A stretch of 64,000 bases of DNA from Candidatus Competibacteraceae bacterium (GTDB lineage Bacteria; Pseudomonadota; Gammaproteobacteria; Competibacterales; Competibacteraceae): positions 1 to 64,000 of the forward strand of contig CP065007.1 of the NCBI GenBank assembly GCA_016699715.1, in the 5' to 3' direction. The notes beneath the pieces are model-generated. The model had not been told where the DNA came from, did no database searches, and was given only the letters and a program-made list of their open reading frames with translations. Each line of letters begins with the position of its first letter. Positions within the stretch are counted from its first letter, which is position 1. Shown here one piece after another: positions 46,097 through 54,361 of the stretch. Position numbers and translations under genes: made by a program.

Positions 46097-47128
46097 TCAC
46101 AACACCACCGGCTCCGGCTCCAGTTCGACGCCAAACGCCGCCCACACCGATTCCTGAATTGCCCGAGCCAGCCGTAGTACATCCGCGCCGCACGCCCCAC
46201 CGCGATTGACCAGCACCAGCGCCTGCTTTTCGTAAGCTCTCACCGGTCCAAGATCACGGCCCTTCCAACCGCAGCATTCGATCATCCAGCCAGCGGCCAG
46301 TTTCACGGTTCCGTCCGCCTGCGGGTAGTGCGGCAACTCGGGAAACCGTGCCGAGAGGCGAGCAAAGGTGGTTGCGTCCACCACCGGGTTCTTGAAAAAA
46401 CTGCCGGCATTGCCCAAGCACATCGGGTTCGGCAGCTTGCGGGAGCGGACCTCCATCACCGCATCGGAAATCTGCCGCGCCGTCGGGTGGGTAATTCGCC
46501 GTTGTTCCAGTTCCCGCGCCAGTTCGGCGTAACGGATTTCCGGCCGCCAGTGTTTCGGCAACCGGAAAGTCACGTTGCTGATCAAATAGCGCCCGGCCGC
46601 TTCCCGTTTGAACACGCTGTCCCGGTAGCCGAATCGGCAGGCGGCGTGGTCGAAGGTCATCGTCGCGCCGGTTTCCAGATCCACCGCCTCCAGCTGATGA
46701 AACCGTTCCGCCATTTCCAGGCCGTAAGCACCGATGTTCTGGATCGGGGCCGCGCCGACCGTGCCGGGAATCAGTGACAGGTTTTCCAGGCCCGGCCAGC
46801 CGCGTTCCAGCGTCCAGCGCACGAAATCGTGCCAAATTTCGCCCGCGCCCGCGCGCACGATCCAGGCATCGGTCTCCTCCGCCAGCAACTCCCGCCCCGG
46901 AATCCGCACATGCAGTACCAGCCCCTCGAAATCGCCGGTCAGAACGACATTACTGCCGCCACCCAGCACGAAGCGCTGCAAATACCGCCATTCGAGCGTG
47001 GTGGCCAACGTGGCGAGCTGGGCTGGCGTCTCGACGGCGGCAAACCAGGCGGCGCGGGCTGGCAACCCGAAGGTGTTGAAGGATCGCAGCGCCACGTTGC
47101 GCGATAAAACCGCAGTTGACTGACTCAT
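46097..47128 (-). CDS. murB: UDP-N-acetylenolpyruvoylglucosamine reductase
   Basis: MurB reduces UDP-GlcNAc-enolpyruvate to UDP-MurNAc with NADPH and FAD. The protein starts MSQSTAVLSRNVALRSFNTF. FAD-site motifs are FVLGGGSNVVLTGDFEGLVL and LSLIPGTVGAAPIQNIGAYG; the substrate-site FGYRDSVFKRE and the catalytic Ser in GNAGSFFKNP follow. It is 343 residues long, as in E. coli type I enzymes. It is transcribed in the same direction as rpoH but is separated by a terminator. Confidence 0.95.
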   Translation of the reverse strand: MSQSTAVLSRNVALRSFNTFGLPARAAWFAAVETPAQLATLATTLEWRYLQRFVLGGGSNVVLTGDFEGLVLHVRIPGRELLAEETDAWIVRAGAGEIWHDFVRWTLERGWPGLENLSLIPGTVGAAPIQNIGAYGLEMAERFHQLEAVDLETGATMTFDHAACRFGYRDSVFKREAAGRYLISNVTFRLPKHWRPEIRYAELARELEQRRITHPTARQISDAVMEVRSRKLPNPMCLGNAGSFFKNPVVDATTFARLSARFPELPHYPQADGTVKLAAGWMIECCGWKGRDLGPVRAYEKQALVLVNRGGACGADVLRLARAIQESVWAAFGVELEPEPVVL

Positions 47129-47197
47129 GAAAGACCGGTTTGGCAAGCTGGAAATACAAAATGTAATCCCTTCCAGCGCATTATGAAAATCCATGCA

Positions 47198-47223
47198 ACA
47201 AAAAACCCGCCGTTCAGGCGGGT
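47198..47223 (-). terminator. intrinsic terminator of rpoH
   Basis: On the minus strand ACCCGCC pairs with GGCGGGT around a 5-base loop and is followed by six T. It lies 20 bp after the rpoH stop. Confidence 0.85.
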
Positions 47224-47242
47224 CTTGGGAATCCGGTCGGGT

Positions 47243-48124
47243 TCAGGCCGCCACCGGCAGCGCGGCCCGCAATTTCTTCATGGCATTGGTTTCCAACTGG
47301 CGGATGCGCTCGGCCGATACCTGGTATTCCGCCGCCAGCTCGTGCAGGGTCGGTTTGTTGTCGTTCAACCAGCGGCGTTGCACGATGTCCCGGCTGCGCG
47401 GGTCCAGCCGCTCCAGCGCCGCGCCGAGTCGGCTGACGGTTTGATCTTCCCAGTCCTCTCGTTCCAGCGTCTCCGATGGATCGGCCTGCTCGTCGCGCAG
47501 GTAGGCCGAAGGGGCATAGCTGTCGGTCTCGTCGTTCCCATCGGCTTCCGGTGCCGGGTCGAACGAGACATCGTGACCGCTCAGACGCGATTCCATCTCC
47601 AGCACGTTGTCGGGGCTGACGCCCAATTCGCGGGCGACCGTGTTCACTTCCTCGTTGTTCAGCCAGCCCAGCCGCTTCTTGGAGCCACGCAACTTGAAAA
47701 ACAGCTTGCGCTGGGCCTTGGTGGTGGCAATCTTGACGATGCGCCAGTTGCGCAGGACAAATTCGTGGATTTCCGCCCGGATCCAATGCACGGCGAACGA
47801 GACCAGCCGCACACCGTGCGCCGGATCGAAACGCCTGACCGCTTTCATCAGGCCGATGTTGCCTTCCTGGATCAGATCGCCCAGCGGCAGACCGTACCCC
47901 AGGTAGCCGCGCGCGATATGCACCACAAAGCGCAGATGCGCCACGATCAAGTGTTGCGCCGCTTCCAGGTCGTTACGCAGCCGCAAACGCTGAGTCAGCT
48001 CCTGTTCTTCCTCGGCGCTTAACATCGGCACCTGGCTGACCGCCTGGATGTAGCTCTCCAGACTGTCGACCGGTACCGGCAGATTTTGCATGCGAGGAAC
48101 CAGTGCGGTCGTTGTCATCTTCAT
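47243..48124 (-). CDS. rpoH: RNA polymerase heat-shock sigma factor sigma32
   Basis: The 293-residue protein has sigma region 2 (DLIQEGNIGLMKAVRRFDPA), the RpoH box QRKLFFKLR (residues 138-146), region 3, and region 4 with the helix-turn-helix near LHELAAEYQVSAERIRQLE. It directs transcription of heat-shock genes. Start may be 48124 or two codons later; GGTGGAG lies upstream. It is led by a sigma70-type promoter overlapped by a CIRCE operator. ftsE and ftsX, which usually separate ftsY and rpoH, are absent. Confidence 0.96.
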   Translation of the reverse strand: MKMTTTALVPRMQNLPVPVDSLESYIQAVSQVPMLSAEEEQELTQRLRLRNDLEAAQHLIVAHLRFVVHIARGYLGYGLPLGDLIQEGNIGLMKAVRRFDPAHGVRLVSFAVHWIRAEIHEFVLRNWRIVKIATTKAQRKLFFKLRGSKKRLGWLNNEEVNTVARELGVSPDNVLEMESRLSGHDVSFDPAPEADGNDETDSYAPSAYLRDEQADPSETLEREDWEDQTVSRLGAALERLDPRSRDIVQRRWLNDNKPTLHELAAEYQVSAERIRQLETNAMKKLRAALPVAA

Positions 48125-48158
48125 TCACTCCACCCTTGCGGCATTTTCATTATTGGCA

Positions 48159-48188
48159 ATTTTAGCACTCGCGACCTAAGAGTGCCAA
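48159..48188 (-). promoter_or_regulatory. rpoH promoter overlapped by a CIRCE operator
   Basis: On the minus strand TTGGCA (48183-48188) and TAAAAT (48159-48164) are 18 bases apart, a sigma70-type promoter. In the same place TTAGCACTC (48162-48170), nine bases, then GAGTGCCAA (48180-48188) match the CIRCE consensus TTAGCACTC-N9-GAGTGCTAA with one change. HrcA bound there would block the -10 and -35 boxes of rpoH. Confidence 0.8.
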
Positions 48189-48226
48189 AATTACTGAGAA
48201 GTTCCAGTGTCGCCGCATTGCTTCGA

Positions 48227-49306
48227 TCAAGCGCCGGCTTCTTCGTCCAGCAGGGCAGCGACGAATTCGGCGGCGTCGAACGGCCGCAGGTCTTCGATAC
48301 TCTCGCCGACACCGATAAAGCGGATCGGCAGGCCCAGCCGGCGGGCGATGGCGAATACGATGCCGCCCTTGGCGGTACCGTCGAGCTTGGTCAGGACCAG
48401 GCCGGTCACGCCGACCGCTTCGTGGAATTGCATGGCCTGGTTCAGCGCGTTCTGGCCGGTGCTGGCATCCACCACCAGCAACACTTCATGCGGGGCCGTG
48501 GCATCGACCTTGCCAGAGACCCGTTTGATCTTCTTGAGTTCTTCCATCAGGTTGGTTTGGGTGTGCAACCGGCCGGCGGTGTCGGCGATGATCACTTCCA
48601 CCATCCGGGCCTTGGCGGCCTGAATGGCGTCGTAGATCACCGACGCGGCATCGGCGCCGTTGTGCTGGGCGATGACTGGAATGTGGTTGCGCTCGCCCCA
48701 GACTTGTAATTGCTCGATGGCGGCGGCGCGGAAGGTATCGCCGGCCGCCAGCAGTACCGAATGCCCGTCGTCTTGCAGCTTTTTGGCGAGCTTGCCGATG
48801 GTGGTGGTCTTGCCGACCCCGTTGACCCCGACCGTGAGAATGACGTAGGGCCGGGATTCGCTGGGTTGCCACGGCTGCTGGCAGGGAGTGAGGATGTCCA
48901 GCAATTCCTCGCGCAGCGCTTGCAGCAGCGCCGGTACATCGTGCAGTTGCTGGCGCGAGACCCGCTCCCCCAATCTTTTCATCAGGTGATTGGTGACGTC
49001 CACGCCGACATCGGCCAGTAGCAGGCGACTCTCCAGTTCCTCTAGCACCTCGTCGTCCAGCTTGCGACCGGCGAATAGGCCGGACAGCCCTGAAACCAGG
49101 CTTTGGCGGGTGCGCCGCAACCGGTCGCGCAAACGGGCGAAACGTTCGGGCTTGGGCTCGGTGGGCTCGATCATCGCCTCGGGCGCGCGATCCTTGCGGA
49201 ACGGGAGGTGAATCGGGCGGTTCAGGACTTCGAACAGGCTGGCTTTCTTGCGTTCCGGGGTTTCGGACGTGGCTGGAAGGTTGGCATCGGGTTTGAAATC
49301 GGACAT
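48227..49306 (-). CDS. ftsY: signal recognition particle receptor
   Basis: FtsY docks SRP-bound ribosomes at the membrane. The 359-residue protein has a short acidic N-terminal part (shorter than in E. coli) and the NG domain: GVNGVGKTTTIGKLAKKL (G1), DTFRAAAIEQL, DTAGRLHTQTNLMEEL (G3) and TKLDGTAKGG (G4), ending DAAEFVAALLDEEAGA. It is transcribed toward rpoH, 102 bp away, but the CIRCE promoter lies between them. Confidence 0.96.
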   Translation of the reverse strand: MSDFKPDANLPATSETPERKKASLFEVLNRPIHLPFRKDRAPEAMIEPTEPKPERFARLRDRLRRTRQSLVSGLSGLFAGRKLDDEVLEELESRLLLADVGVDVTNHLMKRLGERVSRQQLHDVPALLQALREELLDILTPCQQPWQPSESRPYVILTVGVNGVGKTTTIGKLAKKLQDDGHSVLLAAGDTFRAAAIEQLQVWGERNHIPVIAQHNGADAASVIYDAIQAAKARMVEVIIADTAGRLHTQTNLMEELKKIKRVSGKVDATAPHEVLLVVDASTGQNALNQAMQFHEAVGVTGLVLTKLDGTAKGGIVFAIARRLGLPIRFIGVGESIEDLRPFDAAEFVAALLDEEAGA

Positions 49307-49431
49307 AGGTATGATCCCAAGGAAAAGATAATGGGTACGGTTGTGGTCGTGGTCTATATGTAATATCCATCAGAGCCATAACTTAGGATGGAGCGGACGG
49401 GCACAACCCTGTCTGGAGAGGATGTCAGAAA

Positions 49432-50847
49432 ATGCATTCTGTTCTGACAATAGGCTTTCCCGCGCGGTGTGAATCATATGTGGTGCGCATCCCAAGCAAA
49501 ATGATGATCATAGCCGGTAAATACGAGGTGACGGGTGAACTGGGCCGCGGTGGCATGGGCGTTGTCTACCAGGTTCGTCATCGAGAGTTGGGTGCGGTCT
49601 TTGCCCTGAAGACCTTGCGTGCCACGCTCACCGAAGAGACGGAAGCGGTGGGACGGTTTTACCACGAAGCGTGGATCATCGCGCAATTGCGTCATCCCAA
49701 CATCGTCAAGGTGTTCGATGTCGGCCGGGACGGCGACCGCCATTATTTCGTCATGGAATACGTGCAGGGGCGCAGCCTGAGAGAAATCCTTGACCGGGAA
49801 GGCCCATTGCCGCTTTCGCGGGTGCTGGCCATCAGCCAGCAGGTTGGGCAGGCTCTGGCTTACGCCCATGCTTGTCAGCCGTGCATCGTCCATCGCGACA
49901 TCAAACCCCAAAACATCCTGATCGAAGACGATACGGGTCGCGTGGTGGTGATGGATTTTGGTATTGCTAAGTTATTGGGCACACAGAAAATTCAATACAC
50001 AGCCAATGGCGTCTTCATCGGTACGCTGACCTACGGCGCACCCGAGCAAATACGCAGCGACCTAACCGTGGACGGGCGCGCTGATATTTTTTCGCTGGGC
50101 CTGGTGATGTACGAGATGATCACGGGGCGCGGGCTCTTCAGCGGACTGACCCAGCAAGAAATCATTGCCAGGCAACTGCATGGATCGAAGAACCATGTGC
50201 TGAATTTGCCTTCCCAGATACCAGCGGCGCTCCGCAAGTTGGTAGCCAAGGCAGTGGCTAAGGATCAAGACCGACGTTTCGCTACCGCCGGGGAATTGCT
50301 CGACGCACTGGCCCAAGCGCGTGAAAGCAATACACCGAGATTGCGTTGGCCGGTTCTGTTGCTTGGATGGACGGTTATCATCGGTGCGGGGCTGCTGGTG
50401 GCTTGGGCCTGGCTTTCGGGATTCCCTTCGCTGGAGACCATGCGCCAAGCGCTCGCAACTTGGCGTGGCTCCACCCAACCCGCCCAACCCGCCATGCTTG
50501 GCGATGTTCCTGGTCAGGCCACGCCACTTGTGCCGGTTCGGGCGGTTGCACCGTCGAAGCCAGTCATGAATGCTCCACCCACTGCCACAGGGGTATCACC
50601 GCCGATGCCTCCATCCGCGCTGGAGTCCATCCGGAAATTGCCGGAATCACCGCCGTCTCCGCTCCTCACGCCGATTGTTTCCGCGCCAGTTCGGCCCGTG
50701 CCGTCGCCGGGTCAACTGGAGATCCAGCATAATCTGGAAAAGATGCTCACATCGCCATTCGATCCCGCCCCGAGGTTGGAACCCGACTCGCCGTTCGATC
50801 CGGAGCGAGAATTGGAACAGGCGTTGCGACGCAAGAACCAGCCCTGA
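49432..50847 (+). CDS. membrane-anchored Ser/Thr protein kinase
   Basis: The 471-residue protein has a kinase domain at about 28-290: GRGGMGVVY, ALKTL (Lys), HRDIKPQN, MDFGIAK and YGAPEQ. A membrane helix (about 305-328) follows, then a Pro-rich tail. The start may be 49501 or 49504 (MIIAGKY), since a decayed copy downstream begins with ATGATCATC at the same place. It may phosphorylate FHA proteins such as the activator at 22655-24037; that is inference. Confidence 0.92.
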   Translation: MHSVLTIGFPARCESYVVRIPSKMMIIAGKYEVTGELGRGGMGVVYQVRHRELGAVFALKTLRATLTEETEAVGRFYHEAWIIAQLRHPNIVKVFDVGRDGDRHYFVMEYVQGRSLREILDREGPLPLSRVLAISQQVGQALAYAHACQPCIVHRDIKPQNILIEDDTGRVVVMDFGIAKLLGTQKIQYTANGVFIGTLTYGAPEQIRSDLTVDGRADIFSLGLVMYEMITGRGLFSGLTQQEIIARQLHGSKNHVLNLPSQIPAALRKLVAKAVAKDQDRRFATAGELLDALAQARESNTPRLRWPVLLLGWTVIIGAGLLVAWAWLSGFPSLETMRQALATWRGSTQPAQPAMLGDVPGQATPLVPVRAVAPSKPVMNAPPTATGVSPPMPPSALESIRKLPESPPSPLLTPIVSAPVRPVPSPGQLEIQHNLEKMLTSPFDPAPRLEPDSPFDPERELEQALRRKNQP

Positions 50848-50877
50848 TCGGAACCAGGGTACGGTACGGATAACGCG

Positions 50878-50990
50878 ATGATCATCCCCGATAAATACGG
50901 AATGAGGGGCGAACTGGGAGGGTGGTAAAGGCGTCGTTTATCATCCGCCAGATGGGCGATGAAGAGGGTTTCGGGGCGGTTGAGGGTGAA
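50878..50990 (+). pseudogene. decayed copy of the kinase N-terminus
   Basis: The sequence from 50878 translates as MIIPDKYGMRGELGG and then breaks; in a shifted frame GKGVVYH follows. This matches MIIAGKYEVTGELGRG and GVVYQ of the kinase just upstream. The remainder of the copy is not recognisable. It appears to be the remnant of a tandem duplicate of the kinase gene. Confidence 0.6.
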
Positions 50991-51434
50991 ACGGATCGTG
51001 TGTTCGTCTACCTTTTCAATTCAATCGACTCGATCCGTGCAGGTCCGCCGTTGACGAGCGTTATCCGTCGTCCACCCACGGTGCGTTGCGCTTTAGCGAT
51101 CCGGGAGGCTTGTTGGTTGCGCGAGCCGCATGCGCCGATCAATAGCACCTCAACCCAGCAATTTCAACCTCCTTCCATGCATGAATCCCGCAGGGGTTGG
51201 CGGCGGGAAGGTGGGGTCGGCGAGGATCAGGGCCAGGATGGCGGCGGGTGGGCGAGGTGAAATGATGGGGTATGCGAGGGTCTTTGCTATTTTTGCGTGG
51301 GTTGCGGATTGTGGTGGTTGCCAAGAATACGCCGCGCCTTGACGGAGTTACAACACGTTGACAATTTCCGGCCGCCCGCCGCGGATTTTCCCACCGCTCG
51401 ATTCTTCTCGTTGTCCAAGCTGGACTGTGTTGCC
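50991..51434. other. intergenic region without a recognisable gene
   Basis: Open frames of up to about 110 codons cross this region on both strands, but they have unusual composition and no domain or ribosome site. It may hold further decayed sequence from the kinase duplicate. Confidence 0.45.
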
Positions 51435-52253
51435 ATGAATGATCCCACTTTTCCGCCTTCACCGGTTCCACGCTTGCTCGATCCCGAGGACCCGCCACCG
51501 TTTAGCTTGGTCAATCCGGATGGTCGGTTTCCACTGGTGCTGGTCTGCGACCACGCCAGCAACGCGGTGCCCGCCGCGCTGGACCAGCTCGGCCTGGGGC
51601 AGGAGGAACTGGCTCGGCACATCGCTTGGGATATCGGCGCGGCCGACGTCACCCGACGGCTGGCGGCGCGGTTGGACGCGCCGGCGGTGTTGTGCGGCTA
51701 CTCGCGACTGGTGATTGATTGCAACCGTCCTCCCGGCGACCCCACTTCGATCGCCGAGATCAGTGATGGCACCTTTGTTCCCGGCAACCGCGCACTCGGC
51801 GATGTCGCCGTCGAAGCGCGGGTGAACGAGATATTCTGGCCTTATCACCAGGCGATCACCCAGATGTTGGCGCAACACTGGCGGCACGGTCATGGCCGGG
51901 CACCGGCGCTGATCGCCATTCACAGCTTCACGCCGGCGATGAACGGCTTCCGCCGCCCGTGGCATCTTGGCGTGTTGTGGAACCGCGATTCGCGATTGGC
52001 GGGACCGCTACTGGACCGGTTCCGTGTCGATCCCGAGCTGTGCGTCGGCGACAACGAGCCCTATTCCGGGCGCGAGGTCGGTTTCACCATGGATACCCAC
52101 GGCGGCGCGGCCGGTCTGCCGCATGTGGAGGTGGAGATTCGCCAGGATTTACTGGCCGACGAAGCCGGTCGCGAGCGCTGGGCGACGATACTGAGCAGCA
52201 TTCTGGCCGTAGTGCTGCGGGACAAAACGCTGTATGCGGTCAAGCATTACTGA
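51435..52253 (+). CDS. N-formylglutamate amidohydrolase family protein
   Basis: The ATG at 51435 gives 272 residues. The family motifs are VLVCDHASNAVPAALDQLGL, HIAWDIGAADVTRRLAARL, SRLVIDCNRPPGDPTSI, LIAIHSFTPAMNG and LPHVEVEIRQDLL. Such enzymes release formate or remove a formyl group, and are metal dependent. The specific substrate here is uncertain because the histidine-degradation genes are not nearby. It is a stand-alone gene. Confidence 0.88.
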   Translation: MNDPTFPPSPVPRLLDPEDPPPFSLVNPDGRFPLVLVCDHASNAVPAALDQLGLGQEELARHIAWDIGAADVTRRLAARLDAPAVLCGYSRLVIDCNRPPGDPTSIAEISDGTFVPGNRALGDVAVEARVNEIFWPYHQAITQMLAQHWRHGHGRAPALIAIHSFTPAMNGFRRPWHLGVLWNRDSRLAGPLLDRFRVDPELCVGDNEPYSGREVGFTMDTHGGAAGLPHVEVEIRQDLLADEAGRERWATILSSILAVVLRDKTLYAVKHY

Positions 52254-52285
52254 GTTTCGGTACTATCGGCGACTCGGATTGTAGT

Positions 52286-52316
52286 ATAATTATATATACA
52301 GTTGTATAATAATTAT
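52286..52316. promoter_or_regulatory. AT-rich palindrome with two TATAAT boxes upstream of the GGDEF gene
   Basis: Arms ATAATTATATATACA (52286-52300) and TGTATAATAATTAT (52303-52316) form an imperfect palindrome around GT. TATAAT occurs at 52285-52290 and 52305-52310. The gene start at 52340 is preceded by GGAGAAAG. It may be a promoter with an operator, but the match is not to a known site. Confidence 0.4.
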
Positions 52317-52339
52317 GTCTACTGGAGAAAGCGCCAATC

Positions 52340-54343
52340 ATGGCTGCGACGAGGGGGACGAACAATGCCACGGAAGTGAATCGCCCGCGAACTCGCATGG
52401 CGGTTCCGACCGCGACGCCCAACCCAGCGGCGATGGCGAATCGCCTGCGAGTTCGCAAGGTGGTGCTGGCGCTGCTTTACGTGGCGGTCTGGGTGGGTTT
52501 CTGGCATGTATCGACCGCGCTGAATCTCATCGGCGGGATCAGTCTTTGGTATCCGTCGGCCGGCTTGAGCTTCGCCGTTCTGCTGGAGCATGGCGCGCGT
52601 GCGTTGCCCTTGCCGGTTGCCGCCGCCTTGCTGGCCGGTCTGTCTCTCTGGTCCTGGGAGCAGTGGCCCTATTATCTGCTCAGCGTGTTCGTTCCTCCGC
52701 TCGGCTACGCCGTGGCCGCCCACATCCTGCGGGGTTATCCGGATCCGCGTTCCCATGGCAGGTGGCATTTCAACGACCCGCAGCGGGTAGCGGTCTTTCT
52801 CGCCGCCAGCGTCGGTGGCTCCCTGTTCGCGGCGCTGATCGGTGCCCAGATTCTGAATTTCGCCGGCCTGCTGCCATCGCGGACATCGTTACCGCAGGCG
52901 ATGCTGGGTTGGTGGGTTGGCGACTTTATCGGGGTGGTTATTTTTACGCCGCTGGCTTTGATTTTCGCCGCGCCGTTGGCCCGGCAGTTCGGTCGGGGGG
53001 AACCGCCGCGCCTGCCCAAATCCTGGGTGGCGGTCGACCCGCCGTCGATACGCCTGGTGCTGTTGCAGGGCTTGGTGGCGATCCTGCTGCTGGGAGGCTT
53101 GTTCTGGATCCCGCATCGCTTCTGGCAGAACCAACCGTACCCTTTCATGACCCTGCTATTGCTGCCGGTGCTGATCTGGACCGTGGCGACTCGCGGTATC
53201 CGCGGTACCCTGGTGGTCGTGCTGCTGTACGAACTGGGCATCGTGACGATGGTGACGTTGTTCGGCCAAGCCGAGCTGACCTTTCAGTATCAGGTGGTGA
53301 TGGTGGCCATGGTGGCGTCCGGCTTGTTGGCTGGCGCGGTTTCCCAGTCTCGGTTGGCCAGTATCGCGCGATTTCGCGATCTGGTCGAAGTGTCCAATGA
53401 CCTGTTGTGGGAGTTTGATGCCAGCGGCCGGTTGTACCAGTTGAGCGGGCAATTGGCCCGGATCACTTCCGTGCGGGAGGAACAGTCGCGGACACACTGG
53501 AGCCAGTACGTGGTCCAGCAGGAACGGGATACCGATCTGGCCGTGCTGCGAGCGACGATTCGGCAGCGGCGGCCATTCCGGCACATGGTGCTGCGAGTTC
53601 GCCTGCCGGGGCGGGAGCAGTCGGCCTGGACGCACAATAGCGGTTTACCCATGTTCGACGAAGATGGCGAGTTTTTGGGCTATCGCGGCACCACCGTTGA
53701 TATTACCACCCGTAAGAAGGCCGAGGCGCTGCTGCGGAATTACGACCAGGCACTGGAAGCCGAAGTGGCGGAGCGTACCCGTGCCCTGACCGAATTGAGC
53801 AAGCGCAACTGGCAGATGGCCAATTTTGACAGCTTGACCTCCCTGCCCAATCGCAATCTGTTCTTCGAACATCTGCGCAAGGGTTTACAGCAGGCGCGGC
53901 GACGGCGGCGGTTGTTGGCGCTGCTGTTGATCGATCTGGATGGTTTCAAGGCGGTGAACGATACCTTCGGGCACGATATGGGCGATGAGTTGCTCCGGCA
54001 AGTCGCCGCACGCCTGCAGCGTTGCGTGCGGGCCACCGATACCGTGGCCCGTCTGGGTGGCGATGAATTCACGGTGGTTTTGCCCGATCTCGAACAAATC
54101 GACGGCGTGATCGCCGTGGCGCGGAAGATCATCGAATGTTTGGCGGAGCCGGTGCCGCTGGGAGAGGCGATCGGTATGGTGACGGCCAGCGTCGGGATCG
54201 CCTTGTACCGACCGGGATCACCGGACAGTCTCGAACTGGCGATGACGTTGCTGCGCCAGGCCGACGCCGCCATGTACGCCGCCAAGCGGGCCGGCAAGAA
54301 CGCCTGGCGGCTCGCCGAGACGGTCGATTCCGAGCCGTCGTGA
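52340..54343 (+). CDS. MASE1-PAS-GGDEF diguanylate cyclase
   Basis: The 667-residue membrane protein has a MASE1 domain of about eight helices (residues 40-340; WVGFWHVSTALNLIGGISLW), then a PAS domain (FRDLVEVSNDLLWEFDASGR ... YRGTTVDITTRKKAE, about 345-465). A coiled linker leads to the GGDEF domain with GGDEF intact, the I-site RATD five residues before it, and DSLTSLPNRNLFFEHL. It should make cyclic di-GMP in response to an unknown signal and be feedback-inhibited. Confidence 0.94.
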   Translation: MAATRGTNNATEVNRPRTRMAVPTATPNPAAMANRLRVRKVVLALLYVAVWVGFWHVSTALNLIGGISLWYPSAGLSFAVLLEHGARALPLPVAAALLAGLSLWSWEQWPYYLLSVFVPPLGYAVAAHILRGYPDPRSHGRWHFNDPQRVAVFLAASVGGSLFAALIGAQILNFAGLLPSRTSLPQAMLGWWVGDFIGVVIFTPLALIFAAPLARQFGRGEPPRLPKSWVAVDPPSIRLVLLQGLVAILLLGGLFWIPHRFWQNQPYPFMTLLLLPVLIWTVATRGIRGTLVVVLLYELGIVTMVTLFGQAELTFQYQVVMVAMVASGLLAGAVSQSRLASIARFRDLVEVSNDLLWEFDASGRLYQLSGQLARITSVREEQSRTHWSQYVVQQERDTDLAVLRATIRQRRPFRHMVLRVRLPGREQSAWTHNSGLPMFDEDGEFLGYRGTTVDITTRKKAEALLRNYDQALEAEVAERTRALTELSKRNWQMANFDSLTSLPNRNLFFEHLRKGLQQARRRRRLLALLLIDLDGFKAVNDTFGHDMGDELLRQVAARLQRCVRATDTVARLGGDEFTVVLPDLEQIDGVIAVARKIIECLAEPVPLGEAIGMVTASVGIALYRPGSPDSLELAMTLLRQADAAMYAAKRAGKNAWRLAETVDSEPS

Positions 54344-54361
54344 GCGGGACCGGCCCGAGCG

